Assembly: GCA_029817715.1 (NCBI GenBank)
Contig: JARUPY010000471.1
Coordinates: 372,001 to 436,000 of the forward strand
Length of the DNA: 64,000 nt
Reading direction: 5' to 3'
Source of the DNA: Melastoma dodecandrum
Taxonomy: Eukaryota > Streptophyta > Magnoliopsida > Myrtales > Melastomataceae
Shown: positions 1 through 11,963 of the stretch, one piece after another
How positions within the stretch are numbered: position 1 is the first letter of the stretch
Layout: every line of letters starts with the position of its first letter
Translations under genes and position numbers: made by a program
The notes under the pieces: generated by a model
Told to the model about the DNA's origin: nothing
Databases searched by the model: none
What the model saw: only the letters and a program-made list of their open reading frames with translations

Positions 1-1977
1 TACATTAATTCAATTCTAACACTTTCTCTATGAAACAAGTTACAAGAGCTCACTTGTGTTTCCGCCCTTTGGCGAGTGCTGTGTATGTACATGAGCATCC
101 TACATAACAGACAAAGGCGCGGGTGGTTGGGTGGAAAATTTCGAACTAAAGCTTCGAGATTGCCTTTGTTGCACCAACGATTATCATACCGAAAGGGAGT
201 ATCATCTACACTACTCTCTAACAACTTTCTTATCATCTCCCAGACGGAGTCATACACTGCATTCCTAAACAAGAGTAGAATATACAAGCATATTCTTCCA
301 GAACGACCATCGAGATGGGCATATTCATCTCATATCCCCAGCGAATACCCAACTTTATTATAATCTCCCCAAGCAAGAGTCGAAGTACATGAGCTAACTT
401 CACCTCCGTCCGTTGTCAACTGTGTAAGCACATGGACTCCGCACAGTATGGTACAAACTCTTAGGCAACGGCGTGGGTGGTCGGGTAGAAGCCGTTCCGA
501 GTCTAATCTCAAGGACCATGACTGGGGCATGAAAGTGCAAACACTTTCCCCGCGAAGCTTGCACTAGAGCACCACCTTAGTATGATATCTCCAAAAAGGT
601 TTGCGTACCTAAACCTATTCATTTCTTAAGCATTTGTGTGCCCTTTTGCATACAATTTTAAAAGATTTTTGACAATAAGAATGCTTCTGAGCAAGAATGG
701 AGAAGGCAAGCCCATTCCTAAACACTTACCCAAAGAGATGAGTGCAAACAACATGAGGGTTCACATGCATACGTCTGGGCGGAAAAAGAATCCTTTGACG
801 AAAGATGCTCAGACCGGGATGAGATCAAGCATTTATTCTCTATCCCAAACACGGACATGACCATTGCTAGCCCTTCCGAGCCAAAGTCGAAGTTTCTACA
901 CACACTAGTCCCACCGAGTCTAAGGATCGCCTTACATCGAGGTTAACGGAGATGCTGTAGTTAGAAACCCGAAGCGACGGACCACAGAGGCGACACTTCC
1001 TCAAGGTTCAAGGCGAAGAGATACTATCAACAGACGTGCTTACCAGTTGACATATACCCAGGGATGCAAACCTCCAACAATTCTGCAAGACGTACAAATC
1101 CTCAAGGAGTCCAAAGCAGCTCTAAAAAGATCAACAGTGAAGAAAATGAGGCAAATCCTCATAACCATCAAGAAATATAAATCCCCAAGGAGTCCAAAGC
1201 ATCTCCAACAAGGCGGAGAGAAAGAAAGAAAGCAATGCAAATCCCTACAATTCAACAAAGAAAAAGCAAAATTAGTGCAAAGACCAAAGTCTTCAAAAGC
1301 GAAGCGCAACAAGAAACAAAAGAGCAAATTAAAGCACCAGGGCCAACATGAACGGGCGCAAAAGCAAATGTGCTATCTCCCGGACAAAACAATGAGAAGA
1401 CACTCCCTAAAGCAGATTTTCAAAGCTCTAGTTAATCGTCCATCGGTCCCCAACGACGTGTCTCAACGAGGTCTGTTGTCTGGTAGATGGAGAATTCGCT
1501 TGGACGGTGGAACCTCTGTGGTACAACAGCTTCCGATGAGGTCCTTAGACTCGTTCCTTCAAAATGGCAAATTCAGATTCTCTATCCAAAAGCCTAATGC
1601 CAAAGCCACATTATAACCCACACAAAGACTCCTTCGACTGGTACATGAGCATCTAAGTCAAAGGAATTCTAAAATCCAACCGTGACAGGTTTCGGAAGTA
1701 AGAGCGAGCCCATATAAAAGTCAAAAGCCCTTCTCTGTTCTCGCTCAGAAGTGATCCAAATAAGCTTCATCAAATAAATCATGAACTGCATGAGTGTTGT
1801 GATCACACATATTTCATTACCCCCCGTATTTCACGGTGTCTCATTTATTACTAACAATTTTCTTGATTAGATCCCAAAGTACAGGTCTATCAAGAATACC
1901 CTAAATCCACAATTTGGGGTATTAATAAAGTCTTTGCGAGAAAATTTTTTTCAAATTCCCTCGCAAAGAGGGGCAAC
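1..1977 (+). mobile_element. 3' part of internal region, LTR retrotransposon (element 1)
   Basis: Non-coding internal DNA of an LTR retrotransposon that enters from the left edge. It matches, in reverse complement and with much divergence, the internal region of the complete element at 36472-48773: for example 780-850 against 41220-41300, 1480-1530 against 40700-40730, and 1640-1680 against 40560-40600. The first 560 bases hold at least two degenerate units with the same words found in element 2 (CTTTGGTTCGAA-type, GCTCATGTAC-type). I see no gag, protease, reverse transcriptase or integrase. The only long reading frame (1047-1616) is a lysine-rich low-complexity stretch without recognisable domains. 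The stretch ends in a purine tract at 1962-1977, followed by a TG that opens the LTR. Confidence 0.75.
1962..1977 (+). other. Polypurine tract of element 1
   Basis: A run of purines (AAAGAGGGGCAAC at its core) lies directly before the TGTA start of the 3' LTR. The equivalent minus-strand tract in element 2 (AAGGAGGGGCAAAC) sits at the same place relative to its LTR. In this class the tract primes plus-strand DNA synthesis. Confidence 0.7.
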
Positions 1978-4900
1978 TGTAATACGCCAAATTTTAAATA
2001 ATAATAATAATATAAAATATGAAAAAGACAAAAAATCCTCCAATCAATCCAGATTTCACGTTTCTTTTCCATCCTGATTTAGTTTATTTCTAAAAAAGGG
2101 AAAATAAAATCTTCTCCAATCAATCCAAGATTTCGGGGGAAATTTTTTTTTCCCTGAGTTCTTTATTTCACACGATCCCCTTCTCCAAAAAAAAATAGAT
2201 CTCCCAATTAGACGATGAGGAATCAGGTCCCTCCTTTGAGACTTCATCCTCTCTTCTGGGAACCGGACGCTCCACCCCTCCGGAAATCGGAGGCCAACTC
2301 CTCTTCCCTCTACATACAACCGGAGGCCAACTCCTCCTCCCTCTACATGCAACCGGAGGTCAACTCCTCCCTGACGTACACAAATCTGAGCTAATGACTT
2401 TCTCCCTCCATTGCTGACGAGCCAAGGCCTCCCAATGTCAACCGTCTTATTCCAGCCAATACTCTCCTCTCCAGGCATCCTCCTGTCAAATCCACGATCC
2501 AAGTATGGACAAGAACTGGCTCAAAGGCAGCCCCCCCCCCCCAACGGACTCCAGACGCCCTTCTTTCTCCCCGGGCAATCCCGGGGCGAGGCAACCCCTC
2601 GGTGAGTTTTCAGTCTCACTTGTGTAACTCAATAAATGAACACCCATGACGTTCATTATACTAACCGTATTCTGTCTACTCATGTTTTGGTGTAATTTCA
2701 TGAACACACTGTTATTCGCGAGTTCGGGATGGTCGGAGGCTGGAAATCGCGAAGCATGATGTCGCAGTTCACTTCTGCATGCGCTGCTCTTCCGTCCAGC
2801 AACAGAATCGAGCTTAATCAGGTCTATCCTCTTCTCTCTCTCTCTCCTGGTCATGTGGATAACTTATGCATCTAAATCGAGCATGTGTAGCCTGAGTTAA
2901 GGCCGATTCTTCATATGGACGCATGCCGAAGTTTGCGAAGCCCGTTTCTGCTGTCATTGCTTTTTATTTTATGTATAACTCTTCTCTCATTACATGGATT
3001 GAGCTTATTTTAGACTCTTTGGATTTCTTTCTTAATGAGGAACAAGTTTCATGTTGATCACTTTCCCAAACAAACATGTTTAACCGACGTTTTTTATCCT
3101 TGAACGTCAACGAATAAAACTGACCTGTTTCGTGCATCCACGAGGCAGCAGTCTCACTCTGTTGGACATAACTTTGTCTGTACACCTTGGATTTGTATGA
3201 AATTACTTGGTATCACTTTCCACTTAAATTATCTAAAATTTTCATGTTTTGAACTTTTTCATTCGAGGTCTCTTCGGTTGGGTTTCGTCCATTGAAAATT
3301 GGACTGTGAGTTAGCCTCGGTCTGCACACGAGCAGGAAGGCTGATTCGGTTTTCTGGACACAACTTTAACACCAAGTCTCCATTTCATCTAAAATTTATT
3401 GCATTAGATACCTATTTTATTTTTCTAAATCTTTCATGGTTTGAAAATTTTCATTAAAGTAACAAAATCTGGTCAAATCATTAGCGGAGTGCAGCGGACA
3501 CAAAAACGTCATTGCACCTTGCAGCAAATAAATACTACTAAAAGAAAATTATTTATTTCTCAAACCACGCATTGGAATTTTATGAAATTAGTGTGTCCAG
3601 AACCATATTTCAGTTTTCTATAAATTTTCTCTTTTGAATTTTTTCAGAGGAGACAAAGCCCTTCCTTGACTCTTGCCTTCCAGCGGCAAGATGAGTAGTC
3701 TGTGCACCATAAGGCATAACTTGCTCATATAAACTTAGAATGAACTAAAATTGGAATATAAAGTTAGAAAATTCAATCTTTACAACTTTTATGTTTTACA
3801 TTTCTCATTTTGAGCAACTTAAGCACACGGTCAACGGAGGTCAATCTCACCCCTGTAAGTTGTCCGACTAGAACATGTCCAGTTTGAACAGCCCCACTCT
3901 TTGCTTTACTGGCAGCACAACACATGTTATTTTTTCCTAAATTTCAACGTGATGGATTATATTTAAGTTTTTTAGCTTCTGGTAAAATTACACAAATTTT
4001 GGAAAATTTTACGACAAGTTATGAAATTTTTTATCCATCGTCCATTTGCCACAATTTGAGTAAACGTTCGAAGATTAGCCAAACTTTTCTTTGCCTCGTG
4101 GAATAGGATCCCACCATTAGATTTTTCGTCAAATTTGACAAACATGCTTGTCATTAATCTCTTTACTTATATGAATGGTTAGCTTCTTATTCTTTCGACG
4201 GCGTAACTACTTATGCTTGTCCCTTTGGTCATATGTTTCGAACATTCTACTTTCGATATTTCTTTACTATCGTAGGATTCATAACATGCATGAATCAATG
4301 GATCGGACATGGAACCTCTAGATATTTATTTGGGGTTTTCTCGAAAGATTACAAGTTGACTCGATTCCTCACCCTCAAATGGTAAGTCATACCTTACTTA
4401 TCCAATTCGATTGAATTTCGTTCAAATTTAATCGATACTAAGGCTTTGTACATCGCTCTCCTTTCCTTTGTTTTACATCTAAAACAACGAGGAATTCATC
4501 ACCAAAAGACATCCATTTTTCGACGTCACTGAAGATCAATATCAAGGGGCCACACAACGCCCTGTTATCTTCCGATATCACGGAAGATTGACGTCAACGG
4601 GCCACACAACGCCCCGTAAGTCTCACTCCGACTTACAATAGTTAATTTTGATTGTTTCAAATATTCAATTAGAATTTTCTGACCACTGCATTCCGGTTTG
4701 ATTTACATGAAAATCAATCGAGCTTCACGGGAGTTCGACAAAACGAATTTCGAAGACTGGAAGCACATCTCGAAAGCACATCTCGAAAGCGGCCTCAACT
4801 GACGAGCCCGACCAATGTAAAGCCATCCCGGCAGGCCTCAGGTACATGAGGGAGGTGCGGCCTCCCGTTTTTTCATTATTTCCACATGTAACGGGCCGTG

Positions 4901-5349
4901 GGCCCAAGTGCATAGGTCCACGGTTACCATCCTTCCCCTCCCGCTTTGATCTCAATAATTGTTTGTGCTTGTCCGCATGCCTTAGGCTCATAGGTTTATC
5001 ATCGCATGTTGTTTGTAAAACAAATAAACATGAGTTCGGGACCAAAAAGCCCGAATCAGGTCCAACGCCCATAAAATAGAGACATGAGTCCGGAGTGATG
5101 CCCGGATCGGATCCAATACCCGTTAACCAAAAGCAAACTTTTAGAGCAAACACCACCTTTTCGCATGTTTAAATGTAAGAGTTAGTAATTAGGGATCCCC
5201 GAATCCTACTCTGGTTTTCCAACTTAGACCAACTTTCAAAAATAAGTCGGTGGGGACTCCCTAATCGTTTACCTAAGTTAAACAACATTTTTACGAAGCC
5301 ATTTTGGATGAGGGACTAGCGACACGAGCCCCCAAGTGTAACTTGGACA
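1978..5349 (+). repeat. 3' LTR of element 1 (about 3.4 kb)
   Basis: Begins TGTAATACGCCAAAT right after the polypurine tract, comparable with TGTAGATACCCAAAT of element 2. Its last 800 bases (about 4560-5330) are clearly homologous, in reverse complement, to 36500-37020 and 45040-45560. Shared landmarks are the CACATGTAACGG/GGGCCCA block near 4885, the GTCGGTGGGGACTCC block near 5248 and GGATGAGGGACTAGCG near 5307. The end at 5349 (TTGGACA) is chosen because it ends in CA near the expected position and could be off by tens of bases. The partner LTR and target duplication lie outside the window. The middle part (2600-4500) is too diverged for me to align by eye with element 2. Confidence 0.6.
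2288..2370 (+). repeat. 33-bp tandem repeat, about 2.5 copies
   Basis: Units start at 2288, 2321 and 2354, each opening CGGAGG(C/T)CAACTCCTC. The first two are 33 bp and nearly identical; the third is truncated. The array lies inside the LTR of element 1. Confidence 0.8.
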
Positions 5350-6227
5350 TCCCTCCCTTGGTCTAACACGACCTAAGTTATACTCGGCGTTGATCTAAAT
5401 ATTCATGTCTCCTCTAAACATCTATCCGATCAAGGACAATTTTATATTAACAAAGAATCAATCCATTGGACTTTACCGCAAATTAATTACGTGCAGAAAA
5501 ATAATTAATAAACTATAAATATTAGCCTTTAATAACAACTATTCACATACATTACAAAGTGACGCACTAATAATAGCGTGCGATATAAAAGAAGAGATGT
5601 AAGTTATGTTCGGTTAGTTAATACAGTTACATTTTCCTCCTTCCTCTACTTGATCATGGGCGACACAGGACGTTGGCATGCATCACACGGCAGCCCAGAT
5701 TCCAAGAATGATTCCTGTTAAGCATTCCTATCAAGTGCCCGGTAAAGCGAGGAAATTAAATGGCTTCTGGTACCGATTCTCCTGGAGAAGCTCGTCATTG
5801 GGTTGCGTTACTCCGGCGGTAACATTTCAAGGGGAAGTTAAGACGGTGATGAAACTAAATCCATTACATTACATGCCCTTTAATCATTGGAATTGTAAGA
5901 AAATATCAGCGAATTGATATTATGCATGTTTAATCAGGTATCTTGTTGGAAGTTGTTCATTAAAAGAATCAGTAGCCTTCACAAGCCAAAGACGACCATA
6001 CATATCATATCGGTCTTCGTCAACCCAATGAACTCCCAACGGGTGGTTCACTCACGGCAATTGGTCTAACACGAACATTCTGCCCACGGCAACTGGTCTA
6101 ACACGAACATTCTGCCCACTGCGGCTTTCGGTCTTTCATAATAGGAACAGATCCAGGGCAGATTATCACACGTTTCCTCCTCTGATCTAAATATCTGCTC
6201 CCCCAGCCCTCCCTGCGTTTCGTGACC
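5350..6227. other. Upstream region of the receptor kinase
   Basis: No gene is recognisable here. The stretch holds a 32-bp tandem duplication (6054-6117) and a short word near 5791-5819 that resembles 8709-8734 downstream of the kinase gene. The last 100 bases probably contain the promoter and 5' leader of the kinase. Confidence 0.4.
6054..6117 (+). repeat. 32-bp tandem duplication upstream of the kinase gene
   Basis: Two adjacent 32-bp copies (6054-6085 and 6086-6117) share GGTCTAACACGAACATTC and differ at one base. They lie 110-175 bp before the start codon of the kinase gene. Confidence 0.85.
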
Positions 6228-8242
6228 ATGGATCCAAGACATCAAAGAATAGCTGCCTTGGCCGCTGCCGCCTTATTATTTCGAGTTGCGCTCGCACTTG
6301 GAATAGCCCCAACTGCCGGTGGTTCTGCTGTGTTTGGATGCAACAAAACCTGCAGTGGCCAAACCCCAAATATCTTGATCCCATTCCCGTTCGGGTTCTC
6401 TTCCGGTTGCCCCATCCAGCTCAACTGCACCCCGGATGGCACTGTGTTGATTGGTGAATTCCCAGTACTGCAAATCAATTCGTACAGCGGTTCGATTTCA
6501 GTCAACGTATCGGCCAGGTGCGACCGCCCTTTCAGGACCATTGACCAGCTATACGGTCGCAACTTTGCTCCCAAGTCCAATAATGGAGTGTTCCTCGGCA
6601 ACTGCGCACGGACTTCCCCGTGCGACAAATATCTGCCCACTTGCAGCATGAGTCTGGGGAATGTCAGCTGTTACACAGGCAAGGAGAGTGGAAGCGAGTT
6701 CCTCAGTTATGGTAACTTGTCAGAGATGAATTGCGGGATTTTTACGTCATTGAAATCGGAATGGCTTAGTAACAACTTGTTCGATCAGCCCATGCTGTTG
6801 GCTTGGTGGGTGAGTGGCGAAGACTGTAGGTGCTCAAGAAAAGCTGAATGTATTCGATTTCCATCCGTACCAGCCGGAGGGAATGGATATCGATGCCAAT
6901 GCAGGGGGGGCAGTGATGGTTTCATAGACGGCTCCGGCTGCCCGAACTGTTAGTCCCATATTTTAATTCTTCAACTGTTATGCGCACAGACCAATTCCGT
7001 GCCTTAAGCCCCGTGGTTTCTCTTTTCAGATACAACGGTTGCGGGGGCAACAGTAACACTAGGTAACACTACGTGTCTGGAATGTTTAATCCAATGGCTT
7101 TCTCCCATCATCGTGTATACGCTTACACGGGCTCTTTTTTAATGAATTCCTCATCCTTACTTGCAGTGGTATGGATGCTGTGTGTCTGTTTTTGCTGTTG
7201 CCCACAACGGAGGAATCTCCAGGAGGATGTTGACACCTTAATGAGATGTCATGGATCGAGTTTACCGAGGAGGTACAAGCACCGCGAGCTCAAGAAACTC
7301 ACTCGCTCCTTCTCCGAGAAGTTGGGGGAGGGAGGTTACGGAGTCGTCTACAAAGGGAAGCTAAGAAAGAATGACCGCCTTGTTGCTGTCAAGATCCTCA
7401 AGGACTCCAAAGGCAATGGCGAGGAGTTCATCAACGAGGTTGCAAGCATCAGCAGGACCGCACACCTTAACATCGTGGAACTCCTCGGTTTTTGCTACGA
7501 GGGAAAGAAAAGAGCCTTGTTGTACGATTACATGCCCAACGGGTCCTTGGACAAGTTTCTCCCGAAGTCGATCGATCAGGGCTCACCAAATTGTCCCCTG
7601 GAATGGAAAGTACTGCATCGTATAGCCATTGGGGTAGCTCGTGGGCTGGAGTATCTGCACCAGGGCTGCAACACCCGAATCTTACATTTCGACATAAAGC
7701 CTCAGAACATCCTGCTCGATGACCACTTCACCCCGAAGATTTCTGACTTTGGCCTAGCCAAGTTATGCCAGGGGAGGGAGAGTATCGTGTCGATGATCGG
7801 CACGCGGGGGACAATTGGGTACATTGCGCCAGAAGTTTTCTCGAGGAACTTTGGTGATGTGTCTCATAAGTCCGATGTCTACAGCTATGGGATGCTGCTC
7901 TTCGAGGTGATCGGTGGCAAGGATAGGACTGGTGTCGAGAACTCGAAGAGCAGCGAGATGTATTTCCCTGATTGGGTGTATAAGCATCTCGAGTCGGGGA
8001 AACCTCTGTGGATGTCGGAGATTAATTCGCCAGAGGAAGAGGAGATCGCGAGGAAGATGATGATCGTCAGCCTGTGGTGCATTCAGACGCATCCGAGTGA
8101 CCGGCCATCAATGTCAATGGTTATAGATATGCTCGAGGGGAGCTCTGAACTGTTGGGAATGCCTCCCGTTCCTCTCTCGATCCCTCAGCGGGGACTGGCA
8201 TTGAACGGATGCACAACAACGTTGATGTCGTCAGAGCAGTAA
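6228..8242 (+). CDS. LRK10L-type receptor-like kinase (GUB_WAK ectodomain, non-RD kinase)
   Basis: Membrane receptor kinase of the LEAF RUST 10 DISEASE-RESISTANCE LOCUS-like (LRK10L/WAK-associated) family, probably acting at the plasma membrane in cell-wall or defence signalling. My model is exons 6228-6948, 7030-7062 and 7167-8242, all with GT-AG ends, giving 609 residues. The tiny second exon plus the start of the third spell the transmembrane segment ([15 protein letters not shown]). Exon 1 encodes a signal peptide ([18 protein letters not shown]), a cysteine-rich GUB_WAK-like domain (FGCNKTC, then IPFPFGF) and a WAK-associated C-terminal part with C-x-C motifs. The kinase has the glycine loop GEGGYG, the VAVK lysine, DFG in SDFGLAKL and APE in GYIAPEVF. 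The catalytic loop reads HFDIKPQN, so it is a non-RD kinase, as is usual in this family. The ATG at 6228 has a good context (ACCATGG). No disabling lesion was seen. The third exon alone looks like an open frame from 7073, but its first 94 bases are intron in this model. Confidence 0.85.
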
Positions 8243-8868
8243 GTCATGGTTGGCAATTGTTGATCTCAATTTAGTAATAGGCAGGAATCAAATGGTAAAA
8301 CCTTAGTCATGGTCGTATATGACCTCATCCTGTAACATATGAAGGATTTATCTGTCCCTCCTCCAGACCGACTTTGCAATATGTTTCAATATCGGCGAAC
8401 ATTGCCCAAGCTTATGAAGATATGAAAGCGATATCGTCTGCAACGGTTCTCTACTCAAAACTCTACAGCTATCAGTAAATGACGCCTTCGACAATCTCTC
8501 GTGTTGATACTGAACATTATAATCCTACCCAGGATGAGTTTGGCTAGTGTTCTTCATATCAAGTGTAAGTTCTATCCTTTCCGGGGATCGTCCCTCCATT
8601 CCGACATTGCTGTTGGCTACATTCAGGGCTCTGATTCTCTAAAGCAAATGAATGAGCACAGATGGGAAACATAGAGGCAGCGAGTCCCCTTGCCGCCGAA
8701 GCCAGAGGCTCGTCGTGGGTTGCATTGCTCCGGCTACAGGCAAGAACATTAGACAGAGAGGGGAAGAGTTACGTGCTGGAGAAATAAAAATTTTATTACG
8801 TCTTCTTCTTAACCAATCGGAATTGTTGGAAAATATCTCCTTCCGGAAAACCCCCCAATTTGAGAAAC
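8243..8868. other. Intergenic DNA between the kinase gene and the MITE
   Basis: Contains the presumed 3' UTR of the kinase and a short word (8709-8734) resembling 5791-5819. I see no gene in it. Confidence 0.4.
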
Positions 8869-9333
8869 GGCAAAATATCGGAATTTGGCCCCAATTATCG
8901 GTACATTTTCATATGTGTCCACAACTTTGTTTTTTTTTATTTGTGGCCATAACTATGACTTCGTTTTATTTTGTGGCCCGCGTCGTAACGTCGTTGCCTA
9001 CGTGGACTAACGGCTGAAGGAGTGTGCGAACGTGGCCATCCTGCGTGGCAATTTTAAAATAAAGTCATAGTTATGGCCATAAAGTTGGGGTCGCAGATGA
9101 AAATAGCCCGATAATTGGGGCCAAAATCCTATATTTTGTCTTTTTGCTAAAAGACAGGATGGCCACGTTTGTTGCCACGAGTTCAGCTGTTAGTCCACGT
9201 AGGTAACGGCGTTACGACGCGGCCACAAAATAAATCAATGTCATAGTTATGGCCATAAATAAAAAAAAATAAAGTTGTGGCCGCAGATGATGAAAATTGC
9301 CCGATAAGTGAGGCCAAAATCCGATATTTTGCC
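8869..9333. mobile_element. MULE-like MITE, 465 bp, 10-bp target duplication
   Basis: The element opens GGCAAAATATCGG and closes with the complement CCGATATTTTGCC. It is flanked on both sides by the identical 10-mer TTTGAGAAAC (8859-8868 and 9334-9343). The arms are long imperfect inverted repeats: the TGGCCATAACTATGAC word near 8943 and its complement near 9241, and the CGTAACGTCGTTGCCTACGT word near 8984 and its complement near 9198. An extra copy of the right-arm end sits at about 9061-9130. No coding capacity. Target duplications of 9-11 bp with long terminal inverted repeats point to a Mutator-like non-autonomous family (inference). It ends 112 bp before the start codon of the next gene. 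Confidence 0.85.
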
Positions 9334-9444
9334 TTTGAGAAACCTCCAAAGTTTCCGCCTTCAATCTTTACCTTTCTGCTCTCAATCCCAAGACCCTCCC
9401 TAATCTCAAACCAACAACTTCAACGCATTCATACCTCAAGACCC

Positions 9445-11101
9445 ATGATTTTGTTGCCTTACCCATCACTTCCTAACGCGCCCCTATTGCGCCCGCTACG
9501 CCTTCGCAACCGCAGCGAGTGCTTCTGGCCGTATCGGCCTATTCTGGCGTTTGCGGCCGCTAAGAGCGGTGTAGAGGACGGTCGTGATAGGTTCGAAGTG
9601 GAGTACACTCCCTGGTTGGTCGTCGGGCTAGGGAATCCCGGGAATAAGTTCCATGGCACCCGACACAATGTAAACTTTCTCAAGCCAGTGCTAGTTCAAG
9701 GCTTCGACATCTTTTGCCCCTTCTCGTGGCGTTGGTCTTGAGTTGTGTTTTAATTATGCTAGGTTGGGTTTGAGATGGTCGATCGAATAGCACGAGCGGA
9801 GGGCATGTCGCTGAACACGATACAGTCGAAAGCTTTAGTTGGGATAGGTACCAACTGGTTGGCGTATTGTATCCCTCTTTCTTGAATTGGTTTAGGATCC
9901 TTTCTTGTTGACTGGTTGAGGTTTGTAATCAGCACAGGCTGCATCGGGGAGGTGCCGATTGTATTGGCGAAGCCCCAGGTCTATATGAACTTCGTCGGGG
10001 AATCGGTTAGTATTGGTGAATCTGTCGTTGGGCTTGTTTATAGCTTCTGATATTCGCTCTTCTTGCGTTGATCACAATATATTTTATCAGCTACTTTAAG
10101 TGTTGTTTTGTTGGTCTGTTTGTTTGCCTGAATGTTATAATTCACTCCTCATCTTCATCATCTTTAATCGATTCTATCATCTTCCTTGTTACGGCTGGTA
10201 CTGTTAGAACTCTCGAGGTTAACTTCTCTATATATTTTCTAGGTCTCACCTCTTGCTACCTACTATGGAGTACCTTTGCGGCATATTTTAGTGGTAGAAA
10301 CTTCCCGCCTTCTGACTTTCAGTCTTTGTTTCCTGTCTGCATACTCTATTCCAAGATTTAACATATTTGCAGGTTTATGACGAGATGGGGCTACCGAATG
10401 GTGTCATGAGGCTCCAACCTAAGGGAGGGGATGGAAAGCATAATGGGTACTACTATTTATTTAACTCTGTAATCTCTATAAGCCATAGTGTGTCGGGAGA
10501 AAGTGAAATCTCTATCGATTGAAGATTGTTATTAAGATCTGAAGAGCTTATTTCTTGGTAGAAATATCATCTTAAATGCTCAAGAAAATCCGGCTAAGAT
10601 GATTTATGAAGTTTATATCCTATTTTTTCTGCTCTGGACAATGGGGTTGGTTTACTTTCTTCAGGTTGAAAAGCGTGATGGCTCATTTGAATTTGCGCAA
10701 GGACATTCCCAGGCTATCAATCGGTCAGCATCCCTTTATCGCTTTCCGACTTGCACATTGGATCTCTTTATTTGCATAAAATATATTTGCCATGTCTTTG
10801 CAGGTATCGGCAGTCCCCCTGGCTCAATGGACATGAAAGCCTTCCTTCTGCAGAAATTCAGTCCGGCAGAGAGGGTGCAGGTATACCTCCTCGGTTAAAA
10901 TAGGCGATCTTGTAATACCATGTCTGTCATGTCGATTCGGGACAGTTGTCACCGGAATAAACTAACAAGTATTTGCTCGGGCAGATTGATGAAGCACTCG
11001 ATCAAGGAGTTGATGCTCTGAGGACCCTGGTACTGAATGGTTTTAATCAAAGTATTAGTAGATTTAATATCTGTCAGAAATACAAGTATAACAAAGTTTG
11101 A
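9445..11101 (+). CDS. Chloroplast CRS2-like / peptidyl-tRNA hydrolase family protein
   Basis: Eight exons fit in phase: 9445-9669, 9763-9847, 9938-10005, 10243-10293, 10373-10446, 10665-10723, 10804-10880 and 10985-11101, giving 251 residues. The N-terminus is rich in Leu, Pro and Arg and looks like a plastid transit peptide. The fold of bacterial Pth is clear: GLGNPGNKFHGTRHNVGFEM (Asn and catalytic His), then LAKPQVYMNF, then VYDEM (catalytic Asp), then LQPKGGDGKHNG and GIGSPPGSMDMKAF. Plant members of this branch include CRS2, a group II intron splicing facilitator that works with CAF proteins in chloroplasts. The YTPWL lead-in and the QKYKYNKV C-terminus remind me of CRS2-type proteins, but I cannot separate CRS2 from an organellar Pth without alignment. 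All three catalytic positions are kept. Exon 4 (51 bp) is easily missed, and without it the protein would lose the PLATYYGVPLRH segment. Confidence 0.85.
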
Positions 11102-11963
11102 GAGTTTCAAAATAACAGCTTAAAGTTGTCTTGCCTCATTCATTCAATTTTGCTTTTCCTACGACGAAGACCACCTTATCTTGATGACTGCAACCGAAAT
11201 TCACGAGATTCTGTATGGCGAAGACTGAATGGGGTTCTGGGGTCACCATCATACTGTCATGTATCTGTCAACTGCGACCGTGACTCCCCGGAGAAATCTT
11301 CTTCAATGTATCTGTCATGTATTTGTCACACAGTTTTGGAGAAGAAGGAAAGGGGGACAGTTGTTACTTGTGGCACAGGAGCGGTTGAACCCCGAGAAAT
11401 GGGAGCGTCGGTGGATTTCTTCGATGCCGGGCTTGGTCATCGAGGACTCGTGTTCATGATACAAATTGCAGGAATCGAATTTATCACTGGGTAATGAGAA
11501 GATCCTACCGACTCTTGCTTCGTCCCTGCTGACGAGCAGATGCAGAAACATCCAAGGATAATGTTGTGTGGACATAAACATTGACAGTGTGTTTGGTTTA
11601 AGATTCGGTTATTGAATGGAATGGACTAATACATTATTTATTTCACTTTTCTTATCCTTTTTACTTTATTCCTACTCTCGTGATAAGAAAAGGAACGTTC
11701 ATTTCATTCTCTTTCTTTTCTCGTTTCATTCTATCCTAAATATTCCTTTACGGAAACCAGCGGTAAGTGTAGTTGCTCCATTCTCAACCTGATTCGGACT
11801 AATTTGAAAAACTGACAAAAATACGAGGATTATTACTACTACTTCCTTTAATTCGACACCACCCCCTCTTTACAAACCGCCGGAAAAGAAGGGCCGCCGA
11901 ATGCCCCGCCCTTGAAAAAGCCGCCATTGTTAGCGCCTCCCGGGAGATCGAGTTTCATCCACC
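11102..11963. other. 3' UTR of the CRS2-like gene and promoter region of the epimerase gene
   Basis: The left part (11102 to about 11600) is probably transcript tail of the CRS2-like gene. The right part, up to 11963, should hold the promoter and leader of the epimerase gene. No coding sequence was recognised. Confidence 0.4.

Noticed and set aside
1047..1616. 189-codon lysine-rich open frame in element 1
   Set aside because: Low-complexity, no domain, not kept open at the matching place in element 2 (about 40620-41060 reverse); it follows from an A-rich strand.
9277..9444. Upstream in-frame extension of the CRS2-like first exon
   Set aside because: It begins inside the MITE with no ATG context; the Met at 9445 starts a normal transit peptide.
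10006..10372. Apparent loss of a Pth exon in the CRS2-like gene
   Set aside because: A 51-bp exon at 10243-10293 with good splice sites supplies the missing segment, so the gene is intact.
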